A program made the translations under genes and the position numbers. This document shows, one piece after another, positions 12,215-24,481 of a DNA stretch of 64,000 bases. The DNA comes from Takakia lepidozioides (taxonomy: Eukaryota > Streptophyta > Takakiopsida > Takakiales > Takakiaceae): contig CM060733.1 in assembly GCA_030704615.1 (NCBI GenBank), positions 23,376,001 through 23,440,000 of the forward strand, in the 5' to 3' direction. Position 1 is the first letter of the stretch, and each line of letters begins with the position of its first letter. Under the pieces are notes generated by a model. That model worked only from the letters and a program-made list of their open reading frames with translations, did no database searches and was not told the DNA's origin.

Positions 12215-15200
12215 ATGGAGCTGGGCATGGGGACTATGCTCCCGCCGCAGCCACTCGAGGTTTGTAGGAGAGAGAGAGAGACAATCTCCAGGGGGTCCGA
12301 TCCAACTATGGAAGTGGTCACGATAGCCTTGTTGACGATGGCTTTCGTGGTGGGTTGGAGTGGTTGCCCAGGAGCCGACGCTCAAGCAATACTGGGACCC
12401 GATATCAGCCCTGAATCGAAGATCACTTTCAACCAGACTTTGAGTTCGGCGAATGAAACCTTCTATCTGGGATTTCGTGCGATTCCGACTGATGCAACAA
12501 CGAACTATCTCTGCGTATGGTATGCTGGGGTTACTGTTCATCCTGTGTGGATAGCGAACCGTGACAGGCCTGTCAAAGAGGGAGCCTCCCTCGAGCTTAC
12601 CAGCGATGGCGACCTAGTTTTGTCTGAATCTGATGGGACTGTTGTGTGGACTTCCAACACAAGCACATCTGGTGTCACAAGGGCCACCTTCTTGGAGACG
12701 GGTGACTTGGTGCTGCTAAACAGTAGTGGGAGCTGGGTGTGGCACAGCTACGCGTACCCAACCGACACCTTTTTGCCAGGAATGACTGTAAGTTTACTTT
12801 CACTAGACTTGGCTTTCAAGAACAGGCTTGATATTAATGTCCATCTGAAGCTCGAGAAACCAGCATCCAGGAACTTCCTCAGAGACAGATGTATACCATA
12901 ATTTGGACGGCATATTCTGTCTGATCAATGACAGTAACTTATTAAATGGTCACATCTGCATGTGGTCAAATGTTGAATTACCATTCCCTAGAGACTATGC
13001 AGTAAAGGTAGGTATAAATCTCGACTAGACATCTTCACAATTTGGACTTCAACTTGTACTCACAATTCTCAGGAATCACCCGATGGTTAAATATGGAAAC
13101 TCGTGAAGGAATGGATCCCGAGGTAGATGTCTGTACAGGGCTTCGAAGGGGGGGAACCATCATGGATTTTGTTCAAAATCTCGAATGGACATCTTCAAAT
13201 TTGGGCCTCCCTCAGGAATGTTCACTAAACATCGTCTTGTACCTCTACGTGAGTGATTAAATGCTTTGTAGTAAAACACACAATCCTGTACTGCTAACTT
13301 CTAATCTCGGGTTTTAACCTCGATTTTAACAAAGATGTGTGGTGCAGGCGCGTGCAGGAACCAAATGCGTCAGTTGGCGGGGATGGAATGACCCAGCAAC
13401 TGGCCCTTACGCACTTCAGATGCTAACAGACAACAGTGGGCAGCAGGTCTTGACTTGGAATCTGTCCGTCCCATACTTCTACAGCGGCCCCTGGACTGGC
13501 AGTGCATATGAAAATATTCCCGAGTTGGGCATAGTGTCGTATCCTGATAGGTACATCTTTGATAATAGCTCTGGCAGCCCTACCGTCTCGTGGACAACTG
13601 GTGGGATTCGATCGAGGTTTAACAATCTTAGCTTAAAACGGTTTACTGTGGACGCAGACGGAGTTGCCCGCCAGTATATCTGGGACATAGATCCAAGTTC
13701 CTGGCTTACGTATTTCCTTGTACCCAAGCACCCATGCCAAGTGTACCGGGTGTGTGGGCAGAACGGAGTTTGCAACACCGATGAAAGTTCCCTTGTTTGC
13801 AGCTGCCTTCAAGCTTTTGAACCGACCGATCCGAATCAGTGGAGAGAGAATCAGTTCTGGTCTCAAGGTTGTAAGCGGACACTCCCTCTGAATTGTAGTG
13901 ATTCAGCTCCAGACAATTCAACGACGGACAAATTTGTTGCCCTGAATCAGATTTCATATGAAGGGGATAACAATCTTCACTCTTTCATAGGCCAAAGTGA
14001 GACATGGTGTAGAAACAGATGCTTAGAAGACTGTGCCTGCACAGGGTACACTTTCCAGAATGATACCACCTCCAACAACTGCTCTGTGGACTCCAGCTCT
14101 GTTCTTTTTAATGGGCAAAATTCGTCCAGCTTCTCAGGATCGTTCTTCTTGAGAGTTTCGGCAGATTTTCAGAGTCAGGCAGTAAATAGTCCACCACGTC
14201 AAATGTTGGGCCGGCGGCACAAGAAATCTATTACCTTGGCTGCTGTTATTTCAATTGGTTTAGTCTCCGGCTCCCTGGTTCTGTCTCTTCTTCTCGCACT
14301 AGTTTGGTGGGCTGTCAGAAGACATAATTATGCAGCCGCCAACCAGAAATCCTTAGACTACATCACCGGCGCTCTTATACGATTCTCATATAAGGAGCTG
14401 AGAGTTGCAACAAACAATTTTAGCGAGCAGCTAGGAAAGGGAGGGTTTGGCACAGTGCACAAGGGAGTTCTGCTGGACAACAGCATTGTAGCAGTGAAGA
14501 AGCTGGTGAGGCTTAAACAGGGTGAGAAAGAATTTCGCACGGAGGTCGCCGTCATAGGTAAACTGGCAAGCTACCTGCATATTATGTACATGCAACTGTT
14601 ATATAGCTGATGTTTACCTATGTTGATCTGGTCTTCTGTCACTGCCTTTCTGTCACAGTTAGAGTGCAAACAGTAAAACTTGCCCAGCATGAATGTAGGG
14701 ATTATACTGCACAGTTGTGTTGTATATGGCAGGTTTAGTGCCTGAGATCGTGACCCCGCCATGACAGGTACTGTTCAGCACATCAACCTGGTGCGCCTGC
14801 GGGGGTTTTGCACTGATGGTGTCCACCGTGCTCTAGTCTTCGATTATATGCCTAAAGGCTCCCTCGAAAAATACTTGTTCACCAAGAAGGCTGGCACTGA
14901 AGGGCCGCAAAAATTCCTTGATTGGAAGACACGATTCAACATTGCCCTGGGAACAGCCCGCGGCATCGCATACTTACACGAAGAATGCAGGATCTCCATT
15001 CTCCACTGCGATATCAAGCCGGAGAACATCTTGCTGGAGGAGGACTTCACTGCAAAGGTTGCAGACTTTGGCTTAGCAAGGTTTATGGGAGAAGATGTAA
15101 GCAGGGTGATAACAAACATTCGAGGCACAATTGGGTACCTGGCCCCGGAGTGGCTTAGTAGTGCAACCCTGACATCAAAGGCCGATGTCTACAGCTATGG

Positions 15201-15579
15201 AATGACGCTACTAGAACTTATCAGTGGACGAAGGACCATCGAGCTCTCTCTCCCTTCCGACAAATGGTTTGTTGCAGTATGGGCATTCCATCAGATGACG
15301 AATGGGGACTTTCGAAGCCTCACAGACGAGAATCTGCACATTGAGGATGTTGATCAGGAGCAGCTGGAAAGGGCAGTGCGGGTGGCTTTGTGGTGTGTGC
15401 AGGAGCAACCTGATCAGAGACCAACGATGGGGAGTGTGGTGAAGATGCTGGAGGGCAACGTTGTTGTGAGCGATCCCCCTGTTCCCGTATCGTTGGAAGA
15501 GGCCGAAGGTGAACGCAGATACCAAGACTTCTCTGAGCTGATGACCAGCAGAACCCAATCTCGAGGCTCATCTCTCTAG
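12215..15579 (+). CDS. G-type lectin S-receptor-like serine/threonine kinase, copy 1
   Basis: Plasma-membrane receptor kinase. Exons are 12215-12787, 13348-14557 and 14768-15579. I prefer the ATG at 12308 (833 aa) over 12215 (864 aa), because it starts directly at a signal peptide ending near GADAQ. Domains counted from 12308: B-lectin about 28-150; S-locus region with GPWTGSAYEN; EGF-like cysteines about 289-320 (CQVYRVCGQNGVC); PAN-like about 359-408; membrane span about 454-478; kinase about 505-780. The kinase has GKGGFG, the AVKK lysine, HCDIKPEN, DFG and GTIGYLAPEW. HCD in place of HRD makes it a non-RD kinase, as in many immune receptors. Introns are 560 and 210 bp, both GT/AG. All catalytic residues are present and the gene looks intact. 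The ligand is unknown; this structural class is used in defence and development. Confidence 0.92.
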
Positions 15580-16218
15580 GCGGTAGCGTTGCTAGCCTGA
15601 GGATCAACTTCAGCTATGACTGACTCAAACCCTAGGATTGACCCCTACTAGTAGGGGCTGGGACCACACGATTGTGGTCTGAATTTTGGACAAGAGAAAG
15701 GTGAAAAAAAAAAGGGGGTGCTGGGATCAAATTCAGGTAATCCATCAAAATCCAATAAATAAATAAAACTACGGTAACCTGTGCCGTTGGCCCAAGTGTC
15801 CAGTGTCATTTAATTAAGCCCAAGTCCAAGTAAGTCTCTTATGTAGAGGCCGAAGTGCGAACTTTGAAATTCGTGTTAGTTGTATTTCATCATTTTTTTT
15901 CCAAAGAGCCTATGACCAGATTTGAGCCGAGACCTTTCACTTTATATCTCTCTTTATATTCTCTCATGTCGAGGCTCCCACCAGTGTCCCAGGAATGCCC
16001 ACTTTCCTATTTTTCGGGAATTTCCAGCAACCTAAAGTACTTGAAATTCAACATCTCACACACCGCATGTCCGAAAATCATGAGACCAAGTTGGTGCACC
16101 CCTCCCCATGGCGGGCTTTCCAACGTTACCAAGCACCAAGGCTGGGGACCCACGGTTTGGGACATCTCAAATCTACAAAACACAAAACAAAACAAACGTC
16201 TGGATTCATATATTGATA
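15580..16218. other. 3' flank of receptor kinase copy 1 with copy-specific insertion
   Basis: 15,580-15,765 is shared with the flank of kinase copy 2 (44,443-44,665) and carries the perfect palindrome CCCCTACTAGTAGGGG at about 15,643. From about 15,768 to 16,218 copy 1 has some 450 bases absent from copy 2. Homology resumes at ACTAGTCGGT. No gene is recognised in the insert. Confidence 0.55.
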
Positions 16219-16380
16219 TCACTAGTCGGTAGCTGAGTTGGATAGTGCAATCTTCTGCCCATTCCTTGGAGGGTGTCCAATGGGTGAGGTTACTTTGAAA
16301 GAGGTTATTTTCTCAATTAAGGGGCCTGATTTGTGAGCTGTCACTTTCATGCGTTTTTGTTTGTTAAAAATTAAAACAAG
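16215..16380 (+). repeat. tRNA-derived SINE
   Basis: It starts with TCGGTAGCTGAGTTGGATAG (box-A-like) and ends with the family 3' segment GAGGTTATTTTCTC, then GGGGCCTGATTTGTGAGCTG, and an A-rich tail. The 3' segment matches the SINEs at 36.2 and 45.2 kb. The box-B part is degraded. Confidence 0.55.
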
Positions 16381-18109
16381 AAAACAAGAAAAGAGAATAA
16401 TGATTACTATTGTTGTAAAGTAGTTGCCCCAGATCTATACAGAATTTCTCCTATACCTGACCGAGATCCTATAAATATTGGGTAGAATTCCGTGATCAGC
16501 GACTACAGCTCTCATCCCAGGTCAAATATGTAGAATATGAAATTCTTGATTGGAAAATTCTTGTATGGGAAATCCCATTTTAACAAAGAGAAAATGTCAT
16601 GAGGTCTTCGTTTAAGAGGTACCGCCCTCCCAAAGGTAGTTGCAAGATTTGGTTTCAAGCTTTCACATTTTGCCCTAGACGCTTGGTGGAATTTTCGGCC
16701 AGTGCTTTACGTAAGAACATGAGAGTGGGCCACATATCATCTTCAAAATTATCCTTTATCCACCTCAAACAGTAAATTAAACTATAAATTAAACTAAATT
16801 AACAATATCCAACTTACTCCTCAATCCGTGCTAAGAATCTGTGCTACTTATTTATCAAAGTACTAGGACAGAAATGCATCAGGTATTTGTTTGTTTGTTC
16901 GCATGAGAGTTCGTAACCGGTTGCAGAAATGGATGTATCTCTACACCAACTGGCTATTATAGAAGTAACAACGATAATAACTTTCATAACTATGATGGGC
17001 ATGATGATATCACTTACACTGGGTATGATCCATTCGAGTTAATGAGTCTAATATGGCTACGAACCCATTGAATGTTAACAAACTACTTGTCATCTTACAT
17101 TTATCACCTATGGGTCATATTGCGATCCATTCCTTGTTGGTGCTTGGTCCAGACAATGAAGTAGAGAATTACTCTCATGTCATGGTTTTAGTCACTCATG
17201 GTTAATTAGAAATATTCTTTTTTAAATAATCATTTCTAGATAATTAGGACAATATACATTTATATTTATATTTGGTTCCATGTGCCAAGTGAAGTGGCAA
17301 ATCTCACTAAGGATGTGGAGAGGCTTATTTTCACATGAGGCTTATGAAGGCTCGTCTTCTTCTAGCTACTCTCACCGCCATAGCTCTAGTTCTTGAGTGG
17401 TGAAGTGTGCAGGAAGTGTGTGAGGTACTTTGTATGGTGGATTGGGGGTGGATTTTTTTTAGCAAAGATGTCATTGGCTTGAATTGTATCGAGTGATAGA
17501 GTGAGGTTACACTTGGAAGAGTTGGGTTTGCTCCTTAGCCTATGGTGGTTTTATGTTTGAAGGTTCTCTACTGCATTCCGCTTCTGTCATTCCCTCTATT
17601 TCATTTATTAGTGTGGCACAGCTTTCTAGGACGGTATGCTAGCAAGTGTAGTTGGACAACAATGCACATTGTGGCACAATGCTTAGATGCACGACACTTT
17701 TAGGATTTCGTAGAGAAATAAAGCTTGAGTTCTAAAGGCAAACAACTAAGGGTAATCTTTCCTTGAGGCATCTAAACCTAGATAATGTAGAAAAAAAAAT
17801 TGGACCTATCATCGACAAGAACAGTCATAGTTATATTCACAACAATGATCGTTCATAGCTAGAATTGAGCCGTTGTGGATGATAGTGCATCAAAGGTGTG
17901 TGTCTCATCTTCACGTCAGATTCCAGTTGGGATGAAAAGAGACATTGTTTGTGAGGAGCGAGGTAGGAAGATATACTAGGCGACCTATTCCGAATAGACA
18001 AGAGCAGCAACGCCGGAAAGCAATGTCTAAAGCCCTATGGGTATTAAGTGTAGACAAAGACCTAGCTGAGGAATAGACAGTGAAGGTGAGGATTTCTGGG
18101 AAATTAGAG
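16381..18109. other. AT-rich intergenic DNA
   Basis: No gene, exon motif or intact transposon end was recognised on either strand. The right part abuts the broken 3' end of the gypsy element at about 18,110-18,130, where RNase H coding sequence stops abruptly. Confidence 0.4.
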
Positions 18110-19400
18110 TTGCTTTGCAACGTCGTGCAAGCTTTCCTGTGAGCTTGTCTGACTCCATCAACCACTTGAGTGGCTGGTGATCCGAGACAAGGGTGAATGG
18201 ATTGCCGTATAGATAGTACCTGAAGTGTGCCACGGCCCACACTGCAGCTAAGCATTCTCCCTCATATGAGCTATATTTAGCCTCTGCAGTGTTGTTCGAG
18301 CGGCTAGTATAAGCCACTACGAACTCTCTTCCCTCATTATCCACTTGTGTGAGCACCGCTCCAAGCCCCAGCATGCTCCAATCTGTATGTAGCTGAAAAA
18401 AACGCCCCCTGATAGGTCGTCTCAAGATGGGCGCCGAGGTCAACCTCACCTTGAGCTCTTGGAAAGCTCGTTCTTGCTCATCTTCCCATTGCCACTCTTG
18501 GTCCACCTTGGTCAGCTTGGTTAGAGCCTTTGCAATGGCACTAAATCCCTTGATAAACCGTCTATAACAGTTTGCCAAACCCATGAAAGCTCGAACTCGG
18601 CTCACATCTGTGGGGCGTGGAATTTGTGCAATGGCCTCTATCTTAGTCTGTTGTACCCCAATCCGCCAAGATATATCATGTGACCCAGATACTCAATCTG
18701 GTTGTGGAAAAACTTGCACTTCCCCGGATGTAACTTCAATCCGTGCGCCCTCAAGCGCTCAAATACCACGTGAAGGTGTCTCTCATGCTCCTCCACCGTA
18801 GCACTAAAGATGATGATGTCATCTATGTAGCACCGAACAAACTTCACCCCTGCTAGAATCCTGTCCATGACTCTCTGAAACTCTGCAGGAGCGTTCTTAA
18901 GCCCAAATGGTAAGAACGGCCACTGATATAGGCAATCCTTCCCGTGCTCATTGATCCCCCAGAATGTTGTCTTCTGCTTATCGGCCTCCTTGATCGGTAA
19001 CTGGTGATATCCGGATCGTAAATCCAAAGTGCTAAAAACCTTGGCATGCCCAATGGCATCAACGATCTCCTCTGGTGTTGGCATGGCATACCTATCGGAC
19101 TTGGTTTGACGATTTACAGGCCGGTAATCACCGCACATACTTCTCTCCGTCCAATTGCCATAGATATCCTTCTTGGCTGGCATCACTGTGGCTAAAACAT
19201 ACTCTCCACCAGATAGCTCCACCAAACCAGCCTCCCAAAGGTCTTGAGTCATCATCTGAATCAAGGTCCTCTCCATGTCACTGTATCTATAGGGTCTCCG
19301 AAAGATTGGCGTGTCAGTGGCCAATTCAATGCGAATCTCTTGACCCTTCAGTGCTCCCAAGTTCTGCAAAGCAGTTCCTGTAAGCCCTCAAGAACTGCCG
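18110..19400 (-). pseudogene. Gypsy reverse transcriptase and RNase H, truncated
   Basis: RT motifs are present in order: STLDLRSGYHQLPI, LPFGLKNAPAEFQRVMDRIL, and the catalytic YIDDIIIF at about 18,800-18,825, then GHMIYLGGLG and the thumb region AFMGLANCYRRFIKGFS. RNase H follows with FQLHTDWSMLGLGAVLTQ and VSDHQPLKWLMESDKL. A frameshift lies near 18,640 and the RNase H end is cut off at about 18,120. This is a typical Ty3/gypsy RT-RH fusion; integrase should follow but does not. Confidence 0.9.
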
Positions 19401-19839
19401 TATATGTTGTCTCTCTCCTTCGGTGACTATGGGTCCAACATCAGGCTCTCAGTTGTCCTCCGTGATTGCAACCTTGAGTCCAGCAGGCTTAGAGGTAGAA
19501 GACGCATCCCGTGGTTGCTATGCTGCAACCTCTTGAGTAGTAACCACTCCATGCTCTGTCAGTGACAATGCCTCATCCTGCCCCATCATCTCATCCTTGA
19601 GGACCTTCTCAACCCGAGAAAAATCCCCAACCTCATCCATCACCGCCGCCTTGGCTGCAAACTCCCTCTGAACCTCAAGCACCTCCCACGTGTGCCATGG
19701 ATACGGCCTGCACCTTGTGGTCCTCACCTGTTCACCCCCACTCGCTGCTTGTACTGTCTCAGTAGGCAGAGAGACTATCAAGGGAAGTGTACTCCATATT
19801 CTGCGCTGCTCAGCCATAGCCCAGCTGATAATCCAGGTC

Positions 19840-20780
19840 AAGCAATTGAGATCCATTGCTTGCCCCAACACCTGACGACGTGATGCCTCAGAAAGAGATG
19901 GCACCGCCGTAGTACCAGTGGTAAAACCCATCGGCCACTCGCACTCGTCAGCATTGGCTCCACTAACTGCTGCAACTGGCTAACCCACAAGAGGCCAGGT
20001 CCACCATCCCAGAAAGCATGAGATCCTGGAAAGCTCAGCAGTGTAGGCAATGTTGCTCGTGGGTGACCCACCTTATTGACCACTGCCAAAGGTGACCGGT
20101 CATCGTGTCTCACACGGTGAAACTGCCTCCCTATGTCCAAAATGCTATCCACCGTCAAGTTTGGTGGCCGCTGCACCCCATCAAATGCACGCTTGAGCAG
20201 TGCAAGTGGCATCAAGTTGGTCCACCATAGTCGTGGGTGATGAGCCCGTGACCCCACTGCAGCTGCATCCAGCAACACTGCTGACCCAAGCTAAGACTGC
20301 ACTTGATGTACATTGGCCATCACCTTGGCCCGAGAATCACCCATCAATGGCACATTCTCCAAGATATATGCCAGAGAGTCTGTCTGCTGAAGCTGTAAAT
20401 AGCGCAGGACCCTCAATATCTCCCAAAACAGACGTGACCTTGAGTCATGTAACCCATTGCCATGCCCCGCTGATGAATGCCCTTGGCAGGGCCAAACTGC
20501 CACTACCAAGTGAATAGGGCCAAACCGCTCCAAATCCTGCGCCCCCAGCAAAGAGATGTCTGCTGGCAAGGCTTGCTGGTATCCACGAACTGCAGACACT
20601 GGCAACAAATCAGGGTACTACTGAACCAACTGAGCAATATGGCGCAGTGAGATGCGTCGTGCAGTCTCATCCATCTCCACATACAGGTAACGTCGAACTC
20701 GTATACCTGTCTGCAGCACTACAGCCAATCTAGTGCTGATCCCGCCAAACAAGTCCAGAAGGCATATGCCTTCATCCGGG
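19840..20780 (-). pseudogene. C5 cytosine DNA methyltransferase domain inside gypsy pol (copy 1)
   Basis: Enzymes of this family move a methyl group from S-adenosylmethionine to cytosine C5 in DNA. Motifs in order on the minus strand: I, LLDLFGGIST (about 20,733-20,765), the AdoMet site; IV, WPCQGHSSAG (about 20,470-20,500), with the catalytic Cys; VI, YILENVPLMG (about 20,340-20,370), with the Glu; VIII-like, HPRLWWTN (about 20,220-20,245); and IX/X-like, AMGFTTGTTA then SRRQVLGQAMDL (about 19,845-19,931). The short single-domain layout with motif X at the C-terminus resembles DNMT3/DRM or bacterial enzymes rather than DNMT1 or CMT; I see no chromo, BAH or PWWP domain. It lies between protease and RT in the pol order. 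Internal stops (for example near 20,300 and 20,620) show this copy is inactive. The second element at 62.4-63.3 kb carries the same domain. Confidence 0.87.
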
Positions 20781-20949
20781 CACTGCTACACAAGAGGTGT
20801 GGTGTCCAATGGCGATAACTGAGGTGGTCCTGGTGCAATCACCGCACTCTCATCTTCTTTTGACGGTACAAAGGCCTCTATTCAGGCTTGTTGCACATGT
20901 CTATCAGCAGCCTGCTGCAAATCCTTGCTCGTACCACACAATGGAGTGT

Positions 20950-21960
20950 GAGCAACCATGACAGACAACTCCGCCGTACCATGCATGTCATCCTGCTCTG
21001 CTGGAGGTGGTACATCCTCTGCATGGGCATTGCCCTCCAGCAATTCTCCAGGCCGACTAACTGCAGCTGTAAAGGCTGCTAGTATTGGCATCTTGCCCCG
21101 CTGGGCAGCAGCAACACCCCCAATGAATGTCACAGGGACGTGTACACGACGACCATCCACTGACTGCCATCCAGGCCTGTAGGATGCTGACTCCTCCCAA
21201 AAATCCAGGGTGAAGCCCATGGAATACAACACTGCCCCACCAACGAGGACATCGTAAGAGACCGCGTCTATCACAATGGCCTTGGCTTGCTTCACTGAGC
21301 CATCTATAGGATGATCCAACTGTAGTCTAATGGCCAACTCAAGCCGTGTCATGTCCCGAGCCTGCTCTGATCCTCTCAGAGATGTCTGTATCTGGAAGGG
21401 ACAAGGCTCCATATCCGCCTCCATGAGGCCCAAACCTGCAATAGCGGCTCTGCCCAATATCAGTGGCTGAGCTCTCGAGTCCAAAGACCCGCAGTGGCCG
21501 GTACCTCTTGCCTGTCGGTCCACTCAAAGAGAAAACGTCATCATGGTTGTCTAACAAGACAACTCCAGGTGTCACCATGGCACGCTCAAAGGCTGGCCTA
21601 GCTGGCAGCTCCGTCAACCTGGCAGCTGCAGCTTGCCATGGCGCAGCCGTGGCAGTCTTGACCCTCAAATCCGAGGATCCCTCTGCCACTACACCTTCCA
21701 CTAACTCCGCAGAAGATGAAGTGACCTCCTCACTCTCACAAAGTGTTGCTGCTAGTCTGAACACTGCAGCTGGTCTTACCCCCGGCATCGCAATCATGGT
21801 TGCCGAGAACAGTGGGGCCTGACATACAGAGATGGCCGCCCCCAACAACACACTGGCTGCACTAGCCTTGACAGTAGGTGTCAGTGTTGCACGTGTAGCT
21901 CTTCCCAATGGCACAATAACGGCCTCTGTTTCCGTATCCGTCGGGCGAGAACTAGATGCT
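20950..21960 (-). pseudogene. Gypsy pepsin-like protease region (copy 1)
   Basis: It contains a retroviral-type active-site region, LDSRAQPLILGRAAIAG (about 21,430-21,482), where the usual Asp-Ser/Thr-Gly reads D-S-R. The Gly is mutated, so the enzyme would be dead. The downstream segment YDVLVGGAVLYSMGFTLDF and SYRPGWQSVDGR is well conserved in the second copy at 63.4-64 kb. The upstream part is a low-complexity Ala/Thr-rich linker. A frame break lies near 21,480. Confidence 0.7.
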
Positions 21961-21975
21961 ATGGATGTTGTTGAT

Positions 21976-22725
21976 GGGCAGTTGCAGGATTGGGTGGATC
22001 AAAAGTGACACATGTTGAGTCCACTGGAAATCCATGGATTTATTTTATTTTTTTGAGTCTATTGCTCTCAGTTTATTTTTTAAGGATAGATAGTAGTATA
22101 CATAACATTTTTAGTAAAGAGTCTCTCCTCAAATATTGAAACCATTCTTTACTAGATATTTTAATCTTTAATTTGAAAAAACATTTAGACGTCAAAATCT
22201 AGAGTTTATAACCACTTGTCCATATACCACCTAGCACCTCTAGATTATAGGTTTGTATGTCTTTTTAGTAAAAGACGACACCTCAAAAACCCAAAACATA
22301 AGATATTATGGACTAGAGCAAATCAACCTGTTTTTATGTGCAAAATAGTCTATAACTCTCAATTCCTAAGATAACTAGTCCATATAAAAGTGGATTTGGG
22401 TTGGATTTAAAAATGGCACCCCTAGTGTGTTTTCTTTTATGCCAGTGTATGAGTGTACATAATGTTTTTTCAATCCATAAGATTTTATGTATAACATCTG
22501 CACTCCACAGTAATCAACTTTAAAAGTCCATGGTTCTCTGGTACATGATTGTTTTGGCAATCTAACAATTGGTACACATACCCATTGTAGTTAGAAACCC
22601 TATACCATATAAATTTAGATGAAATATTGAGTTGTTCGACAAATATGGGTAAAACCATGGAGGGAGGTCACTGCAGAAACGGCCATGTTACACAAAAACT
22701 GAGACACCCAATCCTGCAAATACCC
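21976..22725. mobile_element. 750-bp TIR transposon (GGGCAGTTGCAGG family), copy A
   Basis: The left end GGGCAGTTGCAGGATTGGGT and the right end, reverse-complemented GGGTATTTGCAGGATTGGGT, form terminal inverted repeats. The flanking tetranucleotides are ATCA and, in the same sense, GTCA, consistent with a slightly mutated 4-bp target duplication. The interior is AT-rich, codes for nothing recognisable, and contains repeated GTCCA/TGGAC motifs. A sister copy of the same length and ends is at 49,203-49,951. GGG ends with a 4-bp duplication recall Sola2-type elements, but the class is not proven. Confidence 0.72.
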
Positions 22726-24481
22726 TGACCCTGTCTCCGCCAAGATGAATGATTGAGGCAACCTAGCCTGACGGCTTGCCTCCCCATGTTGTGGATCCAA
22801 CTCCACCTCTGCACCTCGTGGCTCAGGAACTCGTGCTGCTCCTCGAGTGACGGCTGCAGCAAACTTCACCTGCACTAGTGGTAGTGCTGCCCCACACATA
22901 AATCCCATGCCTCCCATGTCTCCTCCGTCAGGATGACGCTGCTGAGGAGGAACAAGAAGTGGACCCTCAGGTCTTAGAGCTGGTACCACCTGAGCTGTGG
23001 CCATGGCAGCAACCCTTTGCTCTAGATGTTGAAGCCGGTTGGGCATGCCTTGGTCAACGCCTTGATCTCCACGTCCTTGGCCATATTGTGCTTGCCCTCG
23101 TCCTACACCTCGTGCCTGACCACCTCGTCCTCTCTGAGGTGCTCTACCTCGCCCTCGGCCACCATTGTTCCCTTGGAACTGGGCTCGCCGCAACTCACGG
23201 TGCAAGTCATAACACTGGGCATCTCCATCCCCATACTTGCCACCATGCCCACACTGCAACTGTGCAGGCTGTGTTTGTGCCGGCCCTTTGCCACTCTCTG
23301 GGCAATCTTTCTTGACATGGGGTCCTCCACATATTCAACATACCACCCCTGGTTGTTGTTGGTCTGCAAAAGATGCCATTGGCCTCTACACTTGAGGTCC
23401 CCTGTAAACTCCATGGAATTTGGGTTGGGCAACCTTGCCCCCCCTAACCACGCTATTGGGCAGTCCCTTTGTGCCTGTTGGCTAGCAGCTGCGCCTCGTG
23501 CAGGCATGTCCTTACCAAATCGAATGGTAACAACTCGCTCCTCCACCATGTTGAGCTCAATCTAGTAGAAACACATCTGCTAATATGGGTTGGGCCGCTT
23601 ATAACAGGGTTGCATCCCGCACCCTTCTCCTGAGCTCCTTGTCCAAAATTCCATACCAGAACTGGATTGCCTGAGCTTCAGTAACCCCTTGGGTCACACT
23701 TATCAAGCGTCTCATACGAGTGTAGGCCTCTCGCAAGCTCTCACTGGATTTGCGCTGGAAGTCTTCGCAGCTTCTCTGTCCGTACGCCTTGGTAGTTCCT
23801 CCACAACTCCTGGAAGAACTCCACCACCGGGTTGAATATAGGCACATGTGTTGTAGTTGTGGCAGGAGGAGTAGTAACACCTTTTGAACTGGTACCACCT
23901 GCAGAAGTACCGGCACTACTTGTTCCACTACTAGTGTTGGCAGTGGGAGATATTGGTGCTGATGCAGCTACTGGTCGCGTCGTGCCTCCAGTAACGGAGA
24001 CGTAGTCAGGTGACCAGTACATCCTCCACTCCTCAATCTCTGCTTCATGTCCTCGCCTGAACTCGTGGAAATCATCCATAGGCGGGCCTTCCAAATGCTG
24101 GAACAGTCCCTTCCACGCCATGAATGGGGTGAACAGCTGTGGATTGCGCATCTGCTGCAAATCACACCAGATGTCGAACTCCTGGATAAAGTCATCCAAC
24201 TCGATTGTGCCCACAGCTCTAGAGTACCTACGAGGCCCCTTGGTAGCTCCATACATCTCCTCCATGTCATCCCACAACAATGGCGAAGGAAACTGCACAC
24301 TTGTTGATGAAGCCTCCGAGTCTGTGTCAGACTCTACACTAGTTGAGGGTGGAGGTGAAGGTGGTCTGAACCGAACACCTCGTCTTGTGAACCCACTCTC
24401 ACTGCTACTGCCCGTAGCCGTATTCCCCTCAAAACCTTTGGGTAACTCCGTGATGACACTCACAACCCGCACCTCCCCCAC
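22726..24481 (-). pseudogene. Gypsy gag (copy 1), frameshifted
   Basis: ATG at 24,481. It has a low-complexity Ser/Thr/Pro N-terminus, then a capsid-like helical region (LQQMRNPQLFTPFMAW; WYGILDKELRRRVRDATLL), where several frames must be joined. A zinc knuckle follows at about 23,290-23,340, reading C-x2-C-x3-H-x4-C with an internal stop and one residue fewer than the usual CX2CX4HX4C, so it is damaged. A Gly/Arg/Gln-rich nucleic-acid-binding tail (GRGRGRAPQRGRGGQ) ends near 22,730, where the TIR element interrupts it. It would package element RNA if intact. Confidence 0.72.

Noticed and set aside
14761-15579. Separate kinase gene starting at ATG 14,761
   Set aside because: The upstream exon ends in phase at GTCATAG|GT and this one begins after ACAG|GT in matching phase, so it is exon 3 of the receptor kinase; the ATG lies in the intron. 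The same holds at 43,684.
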